Assembly: GCA_949130495.1 (NCBI GenBank) | Contig: OX422211.1 | Span: forward strand, 443,184,219 to 443,248,218 | Reading direction: 5' to 3' | DNA from: Sambucus nigra | Lineage: Eukaryota > Streptophyta > Magnoliopsida > Dipsacales > Adoxaceae | DNA length: 64,000 bases | Shown: positions 47,460 through 57,062 of the stretch, one piece after another | Position numbering within the stretch: position 1 is the stretch's first letter | Layout of the letters: every line of letters begins with the position of its first letter | Made by a program: the position numbers and the translations under genes | The notes under the pieces: model-generated | What the model saw: only the letters and a program-made list of their open reading frames with translations | Databases searched by the model: none | What the model was told of the DNA's origin: nothing

Positions 47460-47547
47460 GTATGTGTGCATTCTTTATTTCTTATTCCTCTTACCTTAAG
47501 GTGTACTACATCTGCTCATTTCTTAATGAGAAAGTGTTTTGGTGCAG
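47460..47547 (+). other. Intron 1 of the antisense gene
   Basis: GAG|GTATGT donor and T-rich tract with TGCAG|G acceptor, 88 bp. Removing it joins ...FGSE to GVKEES in frame (phase 0). Confidence 0.65.
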
Positions 47548-47842
47548 GGAGTTAAAGAAGAAAGTTCATGTCCCCCTAGTCCCCCTATAAGCCTCTTCGT
47601 GGGGTGGGCGTTGCGGTGTCTCTCCAGCAGACGCTACTCTTCCCCGTTCCCATTTGATAAGTCTTACTTACTCTCACCGTTCATCTTCGCAATGGGCCAA
47701 AGAAGCTGTGACGGAGGCTTTTACTGTTGAGTCTGCTGAAATTCCTGGCTAACCCGAGGGAACTACTACAACTATCTCTGAGTTACCCTCGAAGTAGGAG
47801 GTCCCTCTACCCCTTGTTGTGGTCGAGGGGAGTGACCCGTAG

Positions 47843-47922
47843 GTAAATTTATTGCTAAGTCTTACATCTTTTATTTGTTCCCTTATTTTGTTTATCATCT
47901 CTACTATGTTGGGCCGTTTTAG
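47843..47922 (+). other. Intron 2 of the antisense gene
   Basis: AG|GTAAAT donor and GTTTTAG|G acceptor, 80 bp, T-rich. Phase 0; the codon just before the donor is now TAG, probably a decayed CAG. Confidence 0.6.
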
Positions 47923-48015
47923 GTGGAAGTGGCGTCACTGATAGCCAACATTCTCCTTCCGCCAGCATTGACCAGACCCCTTACTGCGGTTCCTCTTTTT
48001 GGTACCATAACGGGG

Positions 48016-48091
48016 GTAAGTTAGATGCATTCCTACCTCTTATTCTTTTGTGTTTACTCCTTGCGTCTAACACTTGGTTTTACATTTGCAG
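48016..48091 (+). other. Intron 3 of the antisense gene
   Basis: GG|GTAAGT donor (close to ideal) and TTTGCAG acceptor, 76 bp. The exon before it is exactly 31 codons (47923-48015), open from end to end, phase 0 on both sides. Confidence 0.7.
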
Positions 48092-48382
48092 CTTTCCCCA
48101 AGTCTCTCTCCGCCCTTTGCCCTTAGTAGCCTTTTTTCCCTCCTAGACCATGGTCAATGCTACTGCTCTCGTTGGGACATCTTTTGAGGGTTCAGCATCT
48201 TCCTCAGATTATGCGCCCATGCTGGATTTAGTACCTTATGTAGGCGAGGAAGTTTGCCTAGCGTTGAATCTTCTTCAACCGAGGGCCCCGCTGAAGCTGC
48301 TGAAATAAGGAGTCCGCCTCCAACGATTTCTGCCATCATGGCCCCCGTGATGACTCCCATTCTCGCTCCTACTGCCGCTGAG

Positions 48383-48833
48383 GTACTTTGTTGATTTCTC
48401 TGTATTTCTCAGTTTCTCAAGCTTCACCTATGTAGGTGACTTAACCATGAAAACACTTGTTAAGGTTTTTCCAAAAACTCCACCTATATCGGTGACTTAA
48501 CAATGGAAACGCTTGTTAAGATTTTCTCAAAAACTCCACCTATATCGGTGACTTAACAAGGAAAATGCTTGTTAAGATTTTCACAAACTCCACCTATATC
48601 GGTGACTTAGCAACGAAAGCTCTTGTTAAGATTTTCATAAACTCCACCTATATTGTTAACTTAACAACGAAAACGCTTGTTAAGATTTTCATAAACTCCA
48701 CCTATATCGGTGACTTAACCACGAAAATGCTTGTTAATATTTTCATAAACTCTACCTATATCGGTGACTTAACAACGAAAATGCTTGTTAAGATTTTCCT
48801 TTATAAACTCTTTATTTCCTTTAACTGTTTCAG
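48383..48833 (+). other. Intron 4 of the antisense gene, swollen by a tandem repeat
   Basis: GAG|GTACTT donor and TTTCAG|G acceptor, 451 bp. Removing it joins ...PTAAE to VSREDSSPPP in frame (phase 0). About 390 bp of it is the tandem array at 48423-48811. Confidence 0.65.
48423..48811. repeat. Tandem array, 7 units of 54-56 bp
   Basis: Each unit has CACCTATATCGGTGACTTAAC and GCTTGTTAAGATTTTC blocks. Start-to-start spacing is 56, 56, then 54 four times. GACTTAAC and GTTAAG within a unit can pair. Because 54 is a multiple of three the array is open in one frame, but that 148-codon ORF is an artefact. Tandem repeats in this position, between pol and the 3' LTR, are known in Tat/Retand elements. 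Confidence 0.9.
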
Positions 48834-49330
48834 GTTTCTCGGGAGGATTCTTCACCACCTCCTTCGCCCATTTCCTCGCCGCACCAGGAACTTGATGTTT
48901 CAAAAAATTCTAACCATGATGACTAAGGTTTCACCATCGGTGCCCCTACTAAGAGTGAGTCTGGCTGCTAGCTTCCTTTGCCTGACTTGGCTCCTCATGC
49001 TTTCTATCTGATGGTACTCCAACGTTCTCCTCAAATGCCTGTCAACCATCGTTTGGCAGTTGAGCAACTTATAAGCTATCATCCTGAAACATTCACGGTG
49101 AACTGCCTTCGTTCAAACATCTCAGTTATAAGATACAAGATTCAAGGCATGGCCATCGTCGTTACTGAAATTCCCAATACTCCCACTGCAAATGTTACCA
49201 GGCCCCTCCTCAATCAGTTCCTGGGTTATCTGAGGGAGTTGGGTCGTGACGGGTTCCGTTTTCTCATCGTGTATTTGAAGACTTTGAAGAGCCAGCGGTT
49301 GGACAGCTAGAGGGATCTCTTAAGGAAATA

Positions 49331-49873
49331 TTAGGAGAATCAGCGGGCCGAGGAAGCTAAGTTGGTCGAGCTACCACCTCTTCTTGAAACCATTGACAGA
49401 GAGGTGGGGGACCTTGAAGAAGCTCTACACACGGTGAAGTCAAAATAAGAGAAACTCCTGATCGAGTGCACATAGGCGCAAACAGGTTGGAGGTCTCTAT
49501 CAACGCTCAACGATCTTGCCAAGCAGCTTCTTCGGGTTTCCCTGGATATTTTTTCTCTTCTCCAGATTTGTGATTCCTTTTTGGTGAATAAACTTGTATA
49601 TGTATTTTTTCTTTTCTTCTCATGTAATTCTTGGGCAATAGCTCCCAATTTTGTAATGCCTCGAAGTTTATGAATGGAAAAAGATACTTATTTTCGTATG
49701 CCATCTCTTTGTGTTACAACTGTTTACATAGATTATGAAGTGTGAAGTTTTGTAATTCTTTCATCTCTACTTGAGCTATAATAAAAAGAACTTATATACG
49801 CATCATAATAAAAAAAAACAAAGAACTTGTGTATTCATAACAGCCAACTACATCAGTGGTCAAACAAAACTGC
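49331..49873. other. Convergent 3' ends of the antisense gene and pol
   Basis: Plus-strand coding traces (coiled coil, then a hydrophobic tail near 49535-49670) run out about 200 bases before the stop codon of the minus-strand integrase frame at 49874. An AATAAA-type signal on the plus strand (near 49585) could end the antisense transcript. Confidence 0.4.
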
Positions 49874-50810
49874 CTACACATGATAGACTTTCAACCATTT
49901 ATTGTTAATATTGAATGGTTTTTCTTCTTCCATATTATAAATTAAGCACTGACTTGAGTCATGAGCTTCCTTTACAATGAAAGGTCCTTCCCAATTTGCT
50001 GCAAACTTGGGTAGAGGAAGCCCCCTGATATGTTTCACTGTTGCTTTCAATATAAGGTCTGCCTCTATGAACTTCCTTGGTCTCACTAAATTATCATACG
50101 CCCTGGAGAGTTGCTTCGTATACATTTGAAAGTGTTGCATCGCATTATCTCTATGTTCGTCCAATGATTCCAACTTCACATGTCTATTCTGGAGAAGCAT
50201 GCTACTTCGCAAGGCATATCGAGCAGAGGGGACTTCTAACTCTACTGGGAAAATCGCCTCGGCCCCATAAATAAGAGAGAACGGTGTATATCCTATGGGC
50301 TTCCTCTTGGTTATCCGATAGGCCCATAAAACGGCTGGTATCTTGTCATCCCACGATCCTGGGAAATCCTCCATCGTTTTAGCCAAGATATTGACAAAGT
50401 TTTGTTAGTCGCTTCGGCTTGACCATTTCCCTTTGGGTATGCCACTGTCGAAGTTTGATGGACGATGGAGTATTTGTATGTGAGCATCGTTACTTCTGAA
50501 TTGACAAAAGGGGTTCCATTGTCTGAAAGGATAACCTTTGGGATCCCGAAATAACAAATGACGTATTCTCTGATGAAGTTGCTCACCAATCCTGTCGTTG
50601 CCCTTCTTAGTGGTATCGCCTCGACCCACTTTGTGAAGCACTCCATTGCTACTAGTATCTATATCTTCCCCCTCGAATAAGGGTGTATTGCCCCTACCAG
50701 GTCGAACGCCCAAGTGTGAAAAGGATAAGGCGTTGCCAGGGAGTGTAAGTCCACTGACGGGGTATGGATCATATTTCCATGAAGTTGGTAAGCCTTGCAC
50801 CTTCGAACGA
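49874..50810 (-). pseudogene. GYP-T integrase, interrupted
   Basis: Catalytic residues are all visible, though in different frames: the first Asp in FDLVGAI (about 50730-50750), the second in SDNGTPF (about 50510-50530), and the Glu in GNGQAEATNKT (about 50405-50430). AMECFTKWVEAIPL is the normal Tat motif between the first two. A stop sits just before ILVAME and frameshifts lie near 50400 and 50700. The last 170 codons (50386-49874) are open: AYRITKRKPIGYTPFSLIYG, a C-terminal NWEGPFIV, and an end in NINNKWLKVYHV. Function: insertion of element DNA into chromosomes. Confidence 0.85.
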
Positions 50811-51408
50811 ACTCAGCCTAATCCTTCTCCATCGTTGGCCAATAGTATCCCAAAGTCATCAACTGGTCATATAACTTGTCCCCCCCTATGTGGGTTGGAT
50901 CGTGTGCCTGTTTAAGGACCTCCGCTGCCTCTTCTCTCGTGATACAATGAAAAGTCCTACTGAAGTATCCCCTTTGATAGAGTTGTCCATCCTGAACGTA
51001 GAATCTTTGGGCCCTTCGCCTGAGTCCTATCGCATCAATTTTCTCCGTTGGGATAACTCCATCTTTGATAAAGTCAATATAGGGCTGTCTCTAGTCAGGC
51101 TGAGCTTCCACAAAATGACATTCAGCTGCCTCGAACAACAACTGGCATTTGTCGCATTTTCGTTGCAGCTCTACCACATCCTTTCTCATCTTACGCCAAA
51201 AATACACCTCCCTCTGCATTCTCCAATAGAGGGGTATCTCAGTTGTTTCGCAGTTTGCTTTATATGTTTTCTTCAATCTTTACCTTGCCTCTTCTGGACC
51301 GATGCATCTCGATAGCCATCCTCCTGCATTTTTGAAGTAAAGGTTTCCCTGGTTCGTAAAGTACTGAGCTAATTATCTCAGCCCCATCACTCCTTCCCCG
51401 GATTCCAA
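50811..51408 (-). pseudogene. GYP-T pol linker with integrase zinc-binding region, interrupted
   Basis: Broken frames between second RNase H and integrase core. Readable pieces include GNLYFKN, KLRNN*DTPL and KCDKCQLL (51160-51180, the CxxC half of the HHCC finger). Several stops. Confidence 0.6.
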
Positions 51409-51999
51409 TTATCTTTTGATCTCTCCCCTCCAGTATGCATCCTCCTCCATCGATATTATTGACTGTACTACCGAAGGAGTTATTCTTCGTTGGATCACGA
51501 CGGTAGTTATATCACTCCTCATGACTATTTTCTGGGCAATGGTGGCATAGGCATCTGGATGGTTGTTCATCATTCTGGGCTGCCTCCTAATATTAGTCTG
51601 ATGGAACTGGTAAAGAAGTCTCTGGATGATTGTTCTGTATGGTGACAGGCTCATGTGTTTCAACGCGTACTCTCCATTCACTTGCTGAACCACTAAGTTT
51701 GAATCTCCCTTTATGCAAAGCGAATGGATCCCTCTTCGAAGGGCCTCTAGTAATCCCAACACCAATGCTTCGTATTTTGCCTCGTTATTAGGATAAGGGA
51801 AATCTAACTTGTAAGAAAGGTAAATCTCCTCCATTCCCTTAGAAAGAGTAACCCCTGCTCCCCCCCTTTTTTTTACTGAAGATCCATCGAACTGCATTAT
51901 CCATTCCTCATTCGTTGTATCTAGGTGGTTGGCCTGCAAATCATCTCCTGGAATACTCTCTTTGGGTGGCTCAAATGTCCATAAGGGAAAAATAGCCAA
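51409..51999 (-). pseudogene. GYP-T second RNase H (archaeal-type) domain
   Basis: 196 open codons. The domain shows MQFDGSSVKKRGGAGVTL near residues 34-51, NNEAKYEALVLGLLEAL near 74-90 and IKGDSNLVVQQVNGEY near 98-113, the D-E-D pattern of the extra RNase H typical of Tat elements. It follows the ordinary pol RNase H. Presumably it helps remove RNA template or tRNA primer; its exact role is not known. Confidence 0.82.
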
Positions 52000-53267
52000 C
52001 AGATTAGCGTATGCCTAGCTTTTGATCATGCGAGGAACATCGCACTTTAAGTTATATTCAGATAGGATGAGGAACCACCTCGCTTCCCTACCAATCAAAA
52101 TCGTTCTTTCTAGAAAATACTTAATAGGATCACATCTAGTTACAATATGAATTGTAAAAGATAACATATAATGCCTAAGTTTTTGTCCTATAAAGACTAA
52201 GGCTAAATAATTCCTTTCTAAGCTACTGTATCTAACTTCTGGTCCATGGATGATCCTACTGAGGTAGTAAACTGGCCGTTCTTAGTCGTCGATCTCTTAT
52301 GCCAGTAAAGCTCCCACGGACCTCGTGGTGGATGTGAGGTACAGATGCAACGGTATTCCTGCCTTTGGAGGAACCATGGTCTGTGGTGAAACGAGCAGTT
52401 TCTTCAGCCCATCACAAGACTCCTGGTGAACCTCCTCCCACTTAAACTTCGTTTTCTTTCGTAACAGCTGCATTAACGGATGTGTTATTTCGGTGAATCC
52501 AGGCACAAATCTCCTAAGGTAGGAGACTTTACTGAGGAAACTCCTCAGCTCCTTCGTCGTTCTTGGGAATGGAATTTCTAAGATCGCCCGTTGTTTGTCC
52601 TGATCCATCTGCACCCCCTGTTTATCTACCACAAAGCCTAGGAATTTCCCACTTATCACTCTAAAAACACACTTCAGTGGATTCATCTTCAATTTATACT
52701 TCCTGCAAGGGGAAACACCTTCCTCAAATCGCTCAGATGGGACTCCTCCTTCCTCGACTTGATGACCAAATGATCCACATAAAATTCCACAAACTTGTGA
52801 AAGAAGTCATGGAAAATGGCCATCATTGTTCTCTGATAGGTCGCCCCTGCGTTCTTGAGTCCAAACGCCATCACCTTGTACATGAAGTTACCCAACAGGG
52901 TTCTGAACGCTATTTTCTCTACATCCATGGGGTCCATATTGATCTGGTTGTACCCCACATACCCATCTATGAAGCTATACATCTCATGACCAGCCGTTGC
53001 ATCTATTAGGCTATCGATGGAGGAAAAAGGGAACTCATCTTTGGGACAGGCTCTATTCAAATCCCTGAAGTCCACGCAGATCCTTATCTGGTTTTTGCCT
53101 TTCTTTCCCATTGGGACAATGCTAAATAGCCAGAGCGGGTGTTGTATCGGTGTGATGAACCCTGCGGTTAGTAATCGTTGGACCTCCTCCTTGATTTTTA
53201 GATCTAAATCAGGCTTGTATGTTCTCATCGCTTGTTTCACTGGAATGGATGAAGTCATTACGTTCAA
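52000..53267 (-). pseudogene. GYP-T reverse transcriptase and first RNase H, catalytic box mutated
   Basis: 53267-52689 is open: IKEEVQRLLTAGFI, IRICVDFRDLNRACPKDEFP, MYSFIDGYVGYNQI and TYQRTM. It reads YVDH at 52770-52781 where gypsy RT needs YVDD (last Asp now His). A frameshift at about 52690 leads to 52692-52297 with NPLKCVFRVISGKFLGF (connection). RNase H traces (RPVYYLSRIIHG, YSSLERNYLALVF) continue to about 52000 with stops. This enzyme made the element's DNA; this copy is dead. Confidence 0.88.
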
Positions 53268-53899
53268 CTTGTGGAGATTACTTCCTCATCCAGCCCTTCC
53301 ATCTCTGTGTATTTCCACATGAAGACGTCTATGAACTCCCGAATCAACTTAACTAAGGCCTCTCGTTTCTCCTTACCGAGATCCTTCGAGATGAAGATGG
53401 GCCTCGAATCCTCTCCTTTCTTCGCCAGGTTTAATTATTCTAACTCTTATACCTGGGGCTTGGACCGATTTTCCATATAATCTAGTTCCTCGACGACTTC
53501 CTCCTCAAATTCCTGTATGCTTGAATTATCTATCACCATGCACTGCCCATGTTGATCCATCATAAAGCATTCATATATCGGGTCAACCTTATCCTCAGCT
53601 TCCTCGGTCGCCCGCTCACACCGTTACAATTAATACACCACCTTGCCTTCCTCGGTAATGACATTCTTGCATTGTCTGCTGGTAGTGGTAACTGCCTTCC
53701 TTTTCTTTTCTCTGGAATTCTCGACCACTCTTTCTCTTGAGAATCGGCTCAGCACGCTTTGCCATTAGACCCCATGCTCCATCGGGTCCACTCTGGGCCT
53801 CATTCTGTCTTTGAGCTACCTTGAGATGCCTTGGGGCCGAGGGACCACCCGGTGAGCTTATTCGGTTATTTCCCTTATGCTACTCGTGACCTTCTTCTT
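53268..53899 (-). other. GYP-T protease-RT linker, degraded
   Basis: No long open frame. Tat elements have a poorly conserved acidic linker here. Nothing else recognised. Confidence 0.5.
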
Positions 53900-54313
53900 C
53901 TACTCGTTTAAGGGCCCCATCCTTTCTCTGATCGAGGGAACCCATGCCCCCTCCATTCTTCTCCTTAGGACCCGGACATCTTCCTCTAACTCTGTGTAAA
54001 ATGATGCGTCCACCAAGTGAGCCTCCTCAATAGCGAAGGGCCTTTTTGTAGCCCTAATGGTCACCTCTGTTCCCTTGACATTCGCTTTGGCACATTGGTG
54101 GTACGTAGAAGGAACTAGCCCTTGGTTATGCATCCACACCCTTCCTATTATCATATGATAGGAAGTTGCACTCTCTATTACGTGAAACTTGATATGGGAA
54201 CTCAGATTTCCCATTACAATCCCAACATTAACGTACCCAATGGACTTGGAAGATTGATTATCATACCCCGAAATTACCAAAGGCATGCAGACCAGCCTTA
54301 CTTCTGGAATATT
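53900..54313 (-). pseudogene. GYP-T protease, C-terminal half only
   Basis: Open on the minus strand: MPLVISGYDN, YVNVGIVMG, SYHMIIGRVWMH and VPSTYHQCAKA are the usual Tat protease signatures. The catalytic DGGS part lies upstream and is missing, because LARD-G sequence starts at 54314. The apparent first ~19 codons (54314-54370) come from the LARD-G LTR. Confidence 0.8.
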
Positions 54314-55744
54314 TGATGAGCGCATTATTTTGTATATTTTATACCCAAATTTATACTTTGTTAGTCCCATTTTAGTGTATTTAATAAGTTCTTAGGACTA
54401 TTTTATTAAAAAGAGGAAAAAATGAGAAAATGAATGAATTCATATTGAAAATGGAAATTTTAAGTCAAAAATGGGCACTTCGATAATTTTATAATATTCT
54501 TGTGTTAATTTGTGAAAAAAGTTGTCTAGTGAAATTTTTACAGATAATGATGAAATTTGGTGCAAATTGATGATCAATTCAAAAAAGGCACGAAAAAGTT
54601 GATTTTTACGGTCGTTCGAAAAAAGTTGTTTTTTACACGTGAAATCGTAAAAAATCAGAAATTTGTATTCTCCGATTTGGACGAAACTCGGCATGCGTGT
54701 TCAGCAAGAAAAGATAAGAGTTTTCAAGTGGGGGGAAATTTCGTCTCTTATCACGATCCAAAGATTAAAGAGGTGGAGAGATAGCTACCAACACCATTCG
54801 TTCAATCAAAAAGAGTCCCACCACAACTCAAATACCTCACCACTTGTCCTATAAAAAGGACCCTTGGGCTCATAATTTCGTAGATAGTTAGAGAGGAATT
54901 TCGTGGAGGATTTCGGGGAGCAATTTTGAGTGATTGTAATCAATTTGAGGGCCAAACTTTTATCATTATTTTACAGGATTGAAGATTGTTGTGAGAGAAA
55001 TATTTATAAGTTTGGTTTATTAATGAAGATCTCTACTCATTCTTGTAATTTCTCTTTCATTATGATAGCTTGATTCTTATATTAGGAGTAGGGTGAAGTT
55101 TGTCAGAGTTAGTTAATATTGTCACGTTAATTTTATTGTTGTATATTCCCTACTTGTTTTAATTGTAATTAAAGATTAGGTATTCATTTTAAAGCGACAT
55201 GAGAGTGTGTTTTAGAACCTTCAAGATTGTTTTGTCAAATCAAGTTTTGAGATTTAAAAATAGTATTTTTTTGATGGATTATGCTTACACTTTGATTGTT
55301 TTGATAGTCCATCTTAAATACATTTGAGAATTTTAAAACTTGTATTTTCTAAGGGAATAGAGATTTTAGCCGCCTATTAGAGACGTTAAAAATATTTTGA
55401 TCATAACCGTCATATTTTTCGAATTAAACACGGCGAGAGTAGGTTTAATTTGAGTTATAAAAAGGGAATGGCAACATTAAATTAGTGTGCAATATTAGTT
55501 ACGTGATAAATGGACCCCGAATCCTAATTATTTCCTAATTGTTTATAAATATCTTGTGTTACCCTCATTTATCGTAGTTCCTTTTATTTAGTGTAGTTCA
55601 TAATCATTCTCTATCCCATTTAGTCTAGTTGGACAGTCACAATTAATTTGAATTAAAAATTGACAAATCTCTGTGGGTTCGACCCGTACTTACACTCGCT
55701 ATTCTATAATAGCCTGTGCACTGGCGGTATTTTATAAGTTGACA
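54314..55744 (+). repeat. LARD-G LTR 1
   Basis: 1431 bp from TGATGAGCGC to TTGACA. TATA box CTATAAAAAGG at 54849-54859, followed by a short leader-like region. It aligns almost end to end with 58602-60031. Its left end abuts truncated Tat protease. Confidence 0.9.
54849..54859 (+). promoter_or_regulatory. TATA box of LARD-G LTR 1
   Basis: CTATAAAAAGG, identical in LTR 2 at 59137-59147. Confidence 0.75.
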
Positions 55745-55753
55745 ACAATTTCT

Positions 55754-55771
55754 TGGCCCCGTTGTTAGGGA
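55754..55771 (+). other. Primer-binding site of LARD-G, unit 1
   Basis: TGGCCCCGTTGTTAGGGA resembles TGGCGCCGTTGCCGGGGA, the tRNA-Asp type site of many plant gypsy elements, with three changes. Confidence 0.7.
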
Positions 55772-56103
55772 TATGACAATTTTTTTCTTAAAAGAAGTTG
55801 TGACTTTCGGACTAGTTTATTTTACTCTTTGCATTTTTTTAAGTAAAAATTTCATAAAATAAAACACAAAACTCTTAACGAGGCTAGAATTAAAAGCTAC
55901 CCCAACGCGAACTTGTCAAATCGATTTCGTTTCACCATGTCTAGGATTGGTGATTTTTAATGAGTCTTCGTACTGACCACCTACCTCGAGGTGCAATCAG
56001 AATTTGAGGAGACAACCGTAGTTGGTCGTATTTTAAATTCTCCCTTGTCAAAGAGTAGCAGCTATCCAAAATAAATAAATAAATTCATGTGTTGTCAATT
56101 GCA

Positions 56104-57062
56104 ATGGGTGATCCTTGTACTGTTATTCCGTCATCTTTCTCATATTCCTCAATGGATCATGTGGACGTGTTTTTACAAAATACTGAAAATCTAGATGACT
56201 ACGTATTTCAATTTAATTCAGATGGGTCAGTAGTCATTTTAAAAATTAAAGAAGGTATGGATGAGACTCCAACCCCTGTAATTACTATCGGTCCACCAAA
56301 GTATATCAATTGGAGAGAGGTGAACAAACGGTATAATGATGCTATTTCTAAAAATAATCATAAATTAATTAAAGATAATCAATTTTGTGAGGAGGAAAAA
56401 TTGACAATCTTGACACGTGTAATACTTGTGATGATTTGGATGTTTGTCAAGATTTTTCTCCTAATTTAATTGAGCAAAATGATGCTTCTTTTTATATGTG
56501 GGAAAATTTATTTGAGGATTCTTCATCATATTTTAGTGATACTTCAAGTATTTATGACGGTCCTCCTGTTTTTTATCAAGAAAGTGTAACTCCCAATGAT
56601 ACATCTTCTTCCCACGCTTTTCATAAAATCTCATATTTAGGAGTGGAGTATGCATCCCCAATTTTACGTGACTATTTTCGAAAAAGGGATAATAAATATT
56701 TGAATCCTTATTGCAATTTATTACCTCCATGTGATGCATCGACATATGATTCATGCGATTCAAATTTATTTGTTATTGATGATGTCGGTGCTCACCATTA
56801 TGACCATGGATTTAAGATTGAAATTTGTATTGTGCGGTCATGCTCTCAAATTTATGATATTTTGGCACTTAGTGCTATAAAGTTTATTAATTGGAATGAC
56901 CCACAACTATATCGGTTATTAGTTTATGGTGAGGATGGTAAATTGTCATGTGTTTGTATATTATTTGTGTATTTTTTTTGTTACTTTTTAGTTAACATGT
57001 ATCATCATTTTACTTCTTTACTTTATTTTCTTTGTCCATATTTTTATTTGAGCATACATTGA
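56104..57062 (+). pseudogene. LARD-G unknown ORF, copy 1 (one frameshift)
   Basis: I do not recognise this protein. The ATG at 56104, about 350 bases after the primer site, opens MGDPCTVIPSSFSYSSMDH, the same in copy 2 up to that point. The first frame runs to about 56395 and includes WREVNKRYNDAISKNNH. A run of A residues is shorter here than in copy 2, causing a frameshift near 56397, and the ORF continues in another frame (QDFSPNLIEQNDASFYMWEN, then YASPILRDYFRKRDNKYLNP) to the stop at 57062. The total would be about 315 residues: acidic N-terminal half, cysteine-containing middle, strongly hydrophobic last ~50 residues that could be a membrane segment. It stands where gag would be. Confidence 0.65.

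Larger units (their letters stand above)
42312..49330 (+). pseudogene. Antisense gene of GYP-T: plant-mobile-domain-like protein, about five exons
   Basis: The gene lies opposite to pol. Near the start: a Ser/Thr/Pro-rich leader (ATG about 42319). The mobile-domain-like signatures follow: FFTSWGELTVTLEDVCELLG (about 42826-42885), LPAYIHVLLSRFF, YNPDRCSRQFGFDQG (about 46545-46590) and LNWVLRGTPCLGF. A Pro/Ser-rich basic linker (46941-47460, KRRRRTR) leads to small exons. The C-terminal region has LVELPPLLETIDREVGDLEEAL, a likely coiled coil (about 49350-49440). GT-AG introns are placed at 47460-47547, 47843-47922, 48016-48091 and 48383-48833; all four join the exons in phase 0. It is broken by stops, several frameshifts and a 2.9-kb solo LTR at 43375. 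Mobile-domain proteins are known from DNA transposons and host genes; the role here is unknown. Confidence 0.72.
40176..54313 (-). mobile_element. GYP-T: 3' part of a Tat-lineage Ty3/gypsy retrotransposon with an antisense gene
   Basis: Reading on the minus strand: the C-terminal half of protease, reverse transcriptase, RNase H, a second (archaeal-type) RNase H and integrase (54313 to 49874). Next come ~8.5 kb with an oppositely oriented gene, a polypurine tract and a 3' LTR. Second RNase H plus extra antisense ORF between pol and 3' LTR are features described for the Tat lineage. Gag, primer site and 5' LTR are missing because LARD-G begins at 54314 and the Tat sequence does not resume after it. 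Confidence 0.82.

Noticed and set aside
3301..48811. Regularly spaced repeats as a CRISPR array
   Set aside because: The only regular array (48423-48811) has no unique spacers between repeats, and the DNA is plant nuclear.
48565..49011. 148-codon plus-strand ORF with a repeating LVKIF-NSTYIGDLTTK pattern
   Set aside because: It is the 54-bp tandem array read in its open frame (54 is 18 codons); the array lies between good splice sites and has no other sign of being coding.
50646..51315. Two plus-strand ORFs of 89 and 141 codons
   Set aside because: They are antisense to Tat integrase and linker, which have recognisable motifs on the minus strand. They are also too far from the antisense mobile-domain gene to be its exons.
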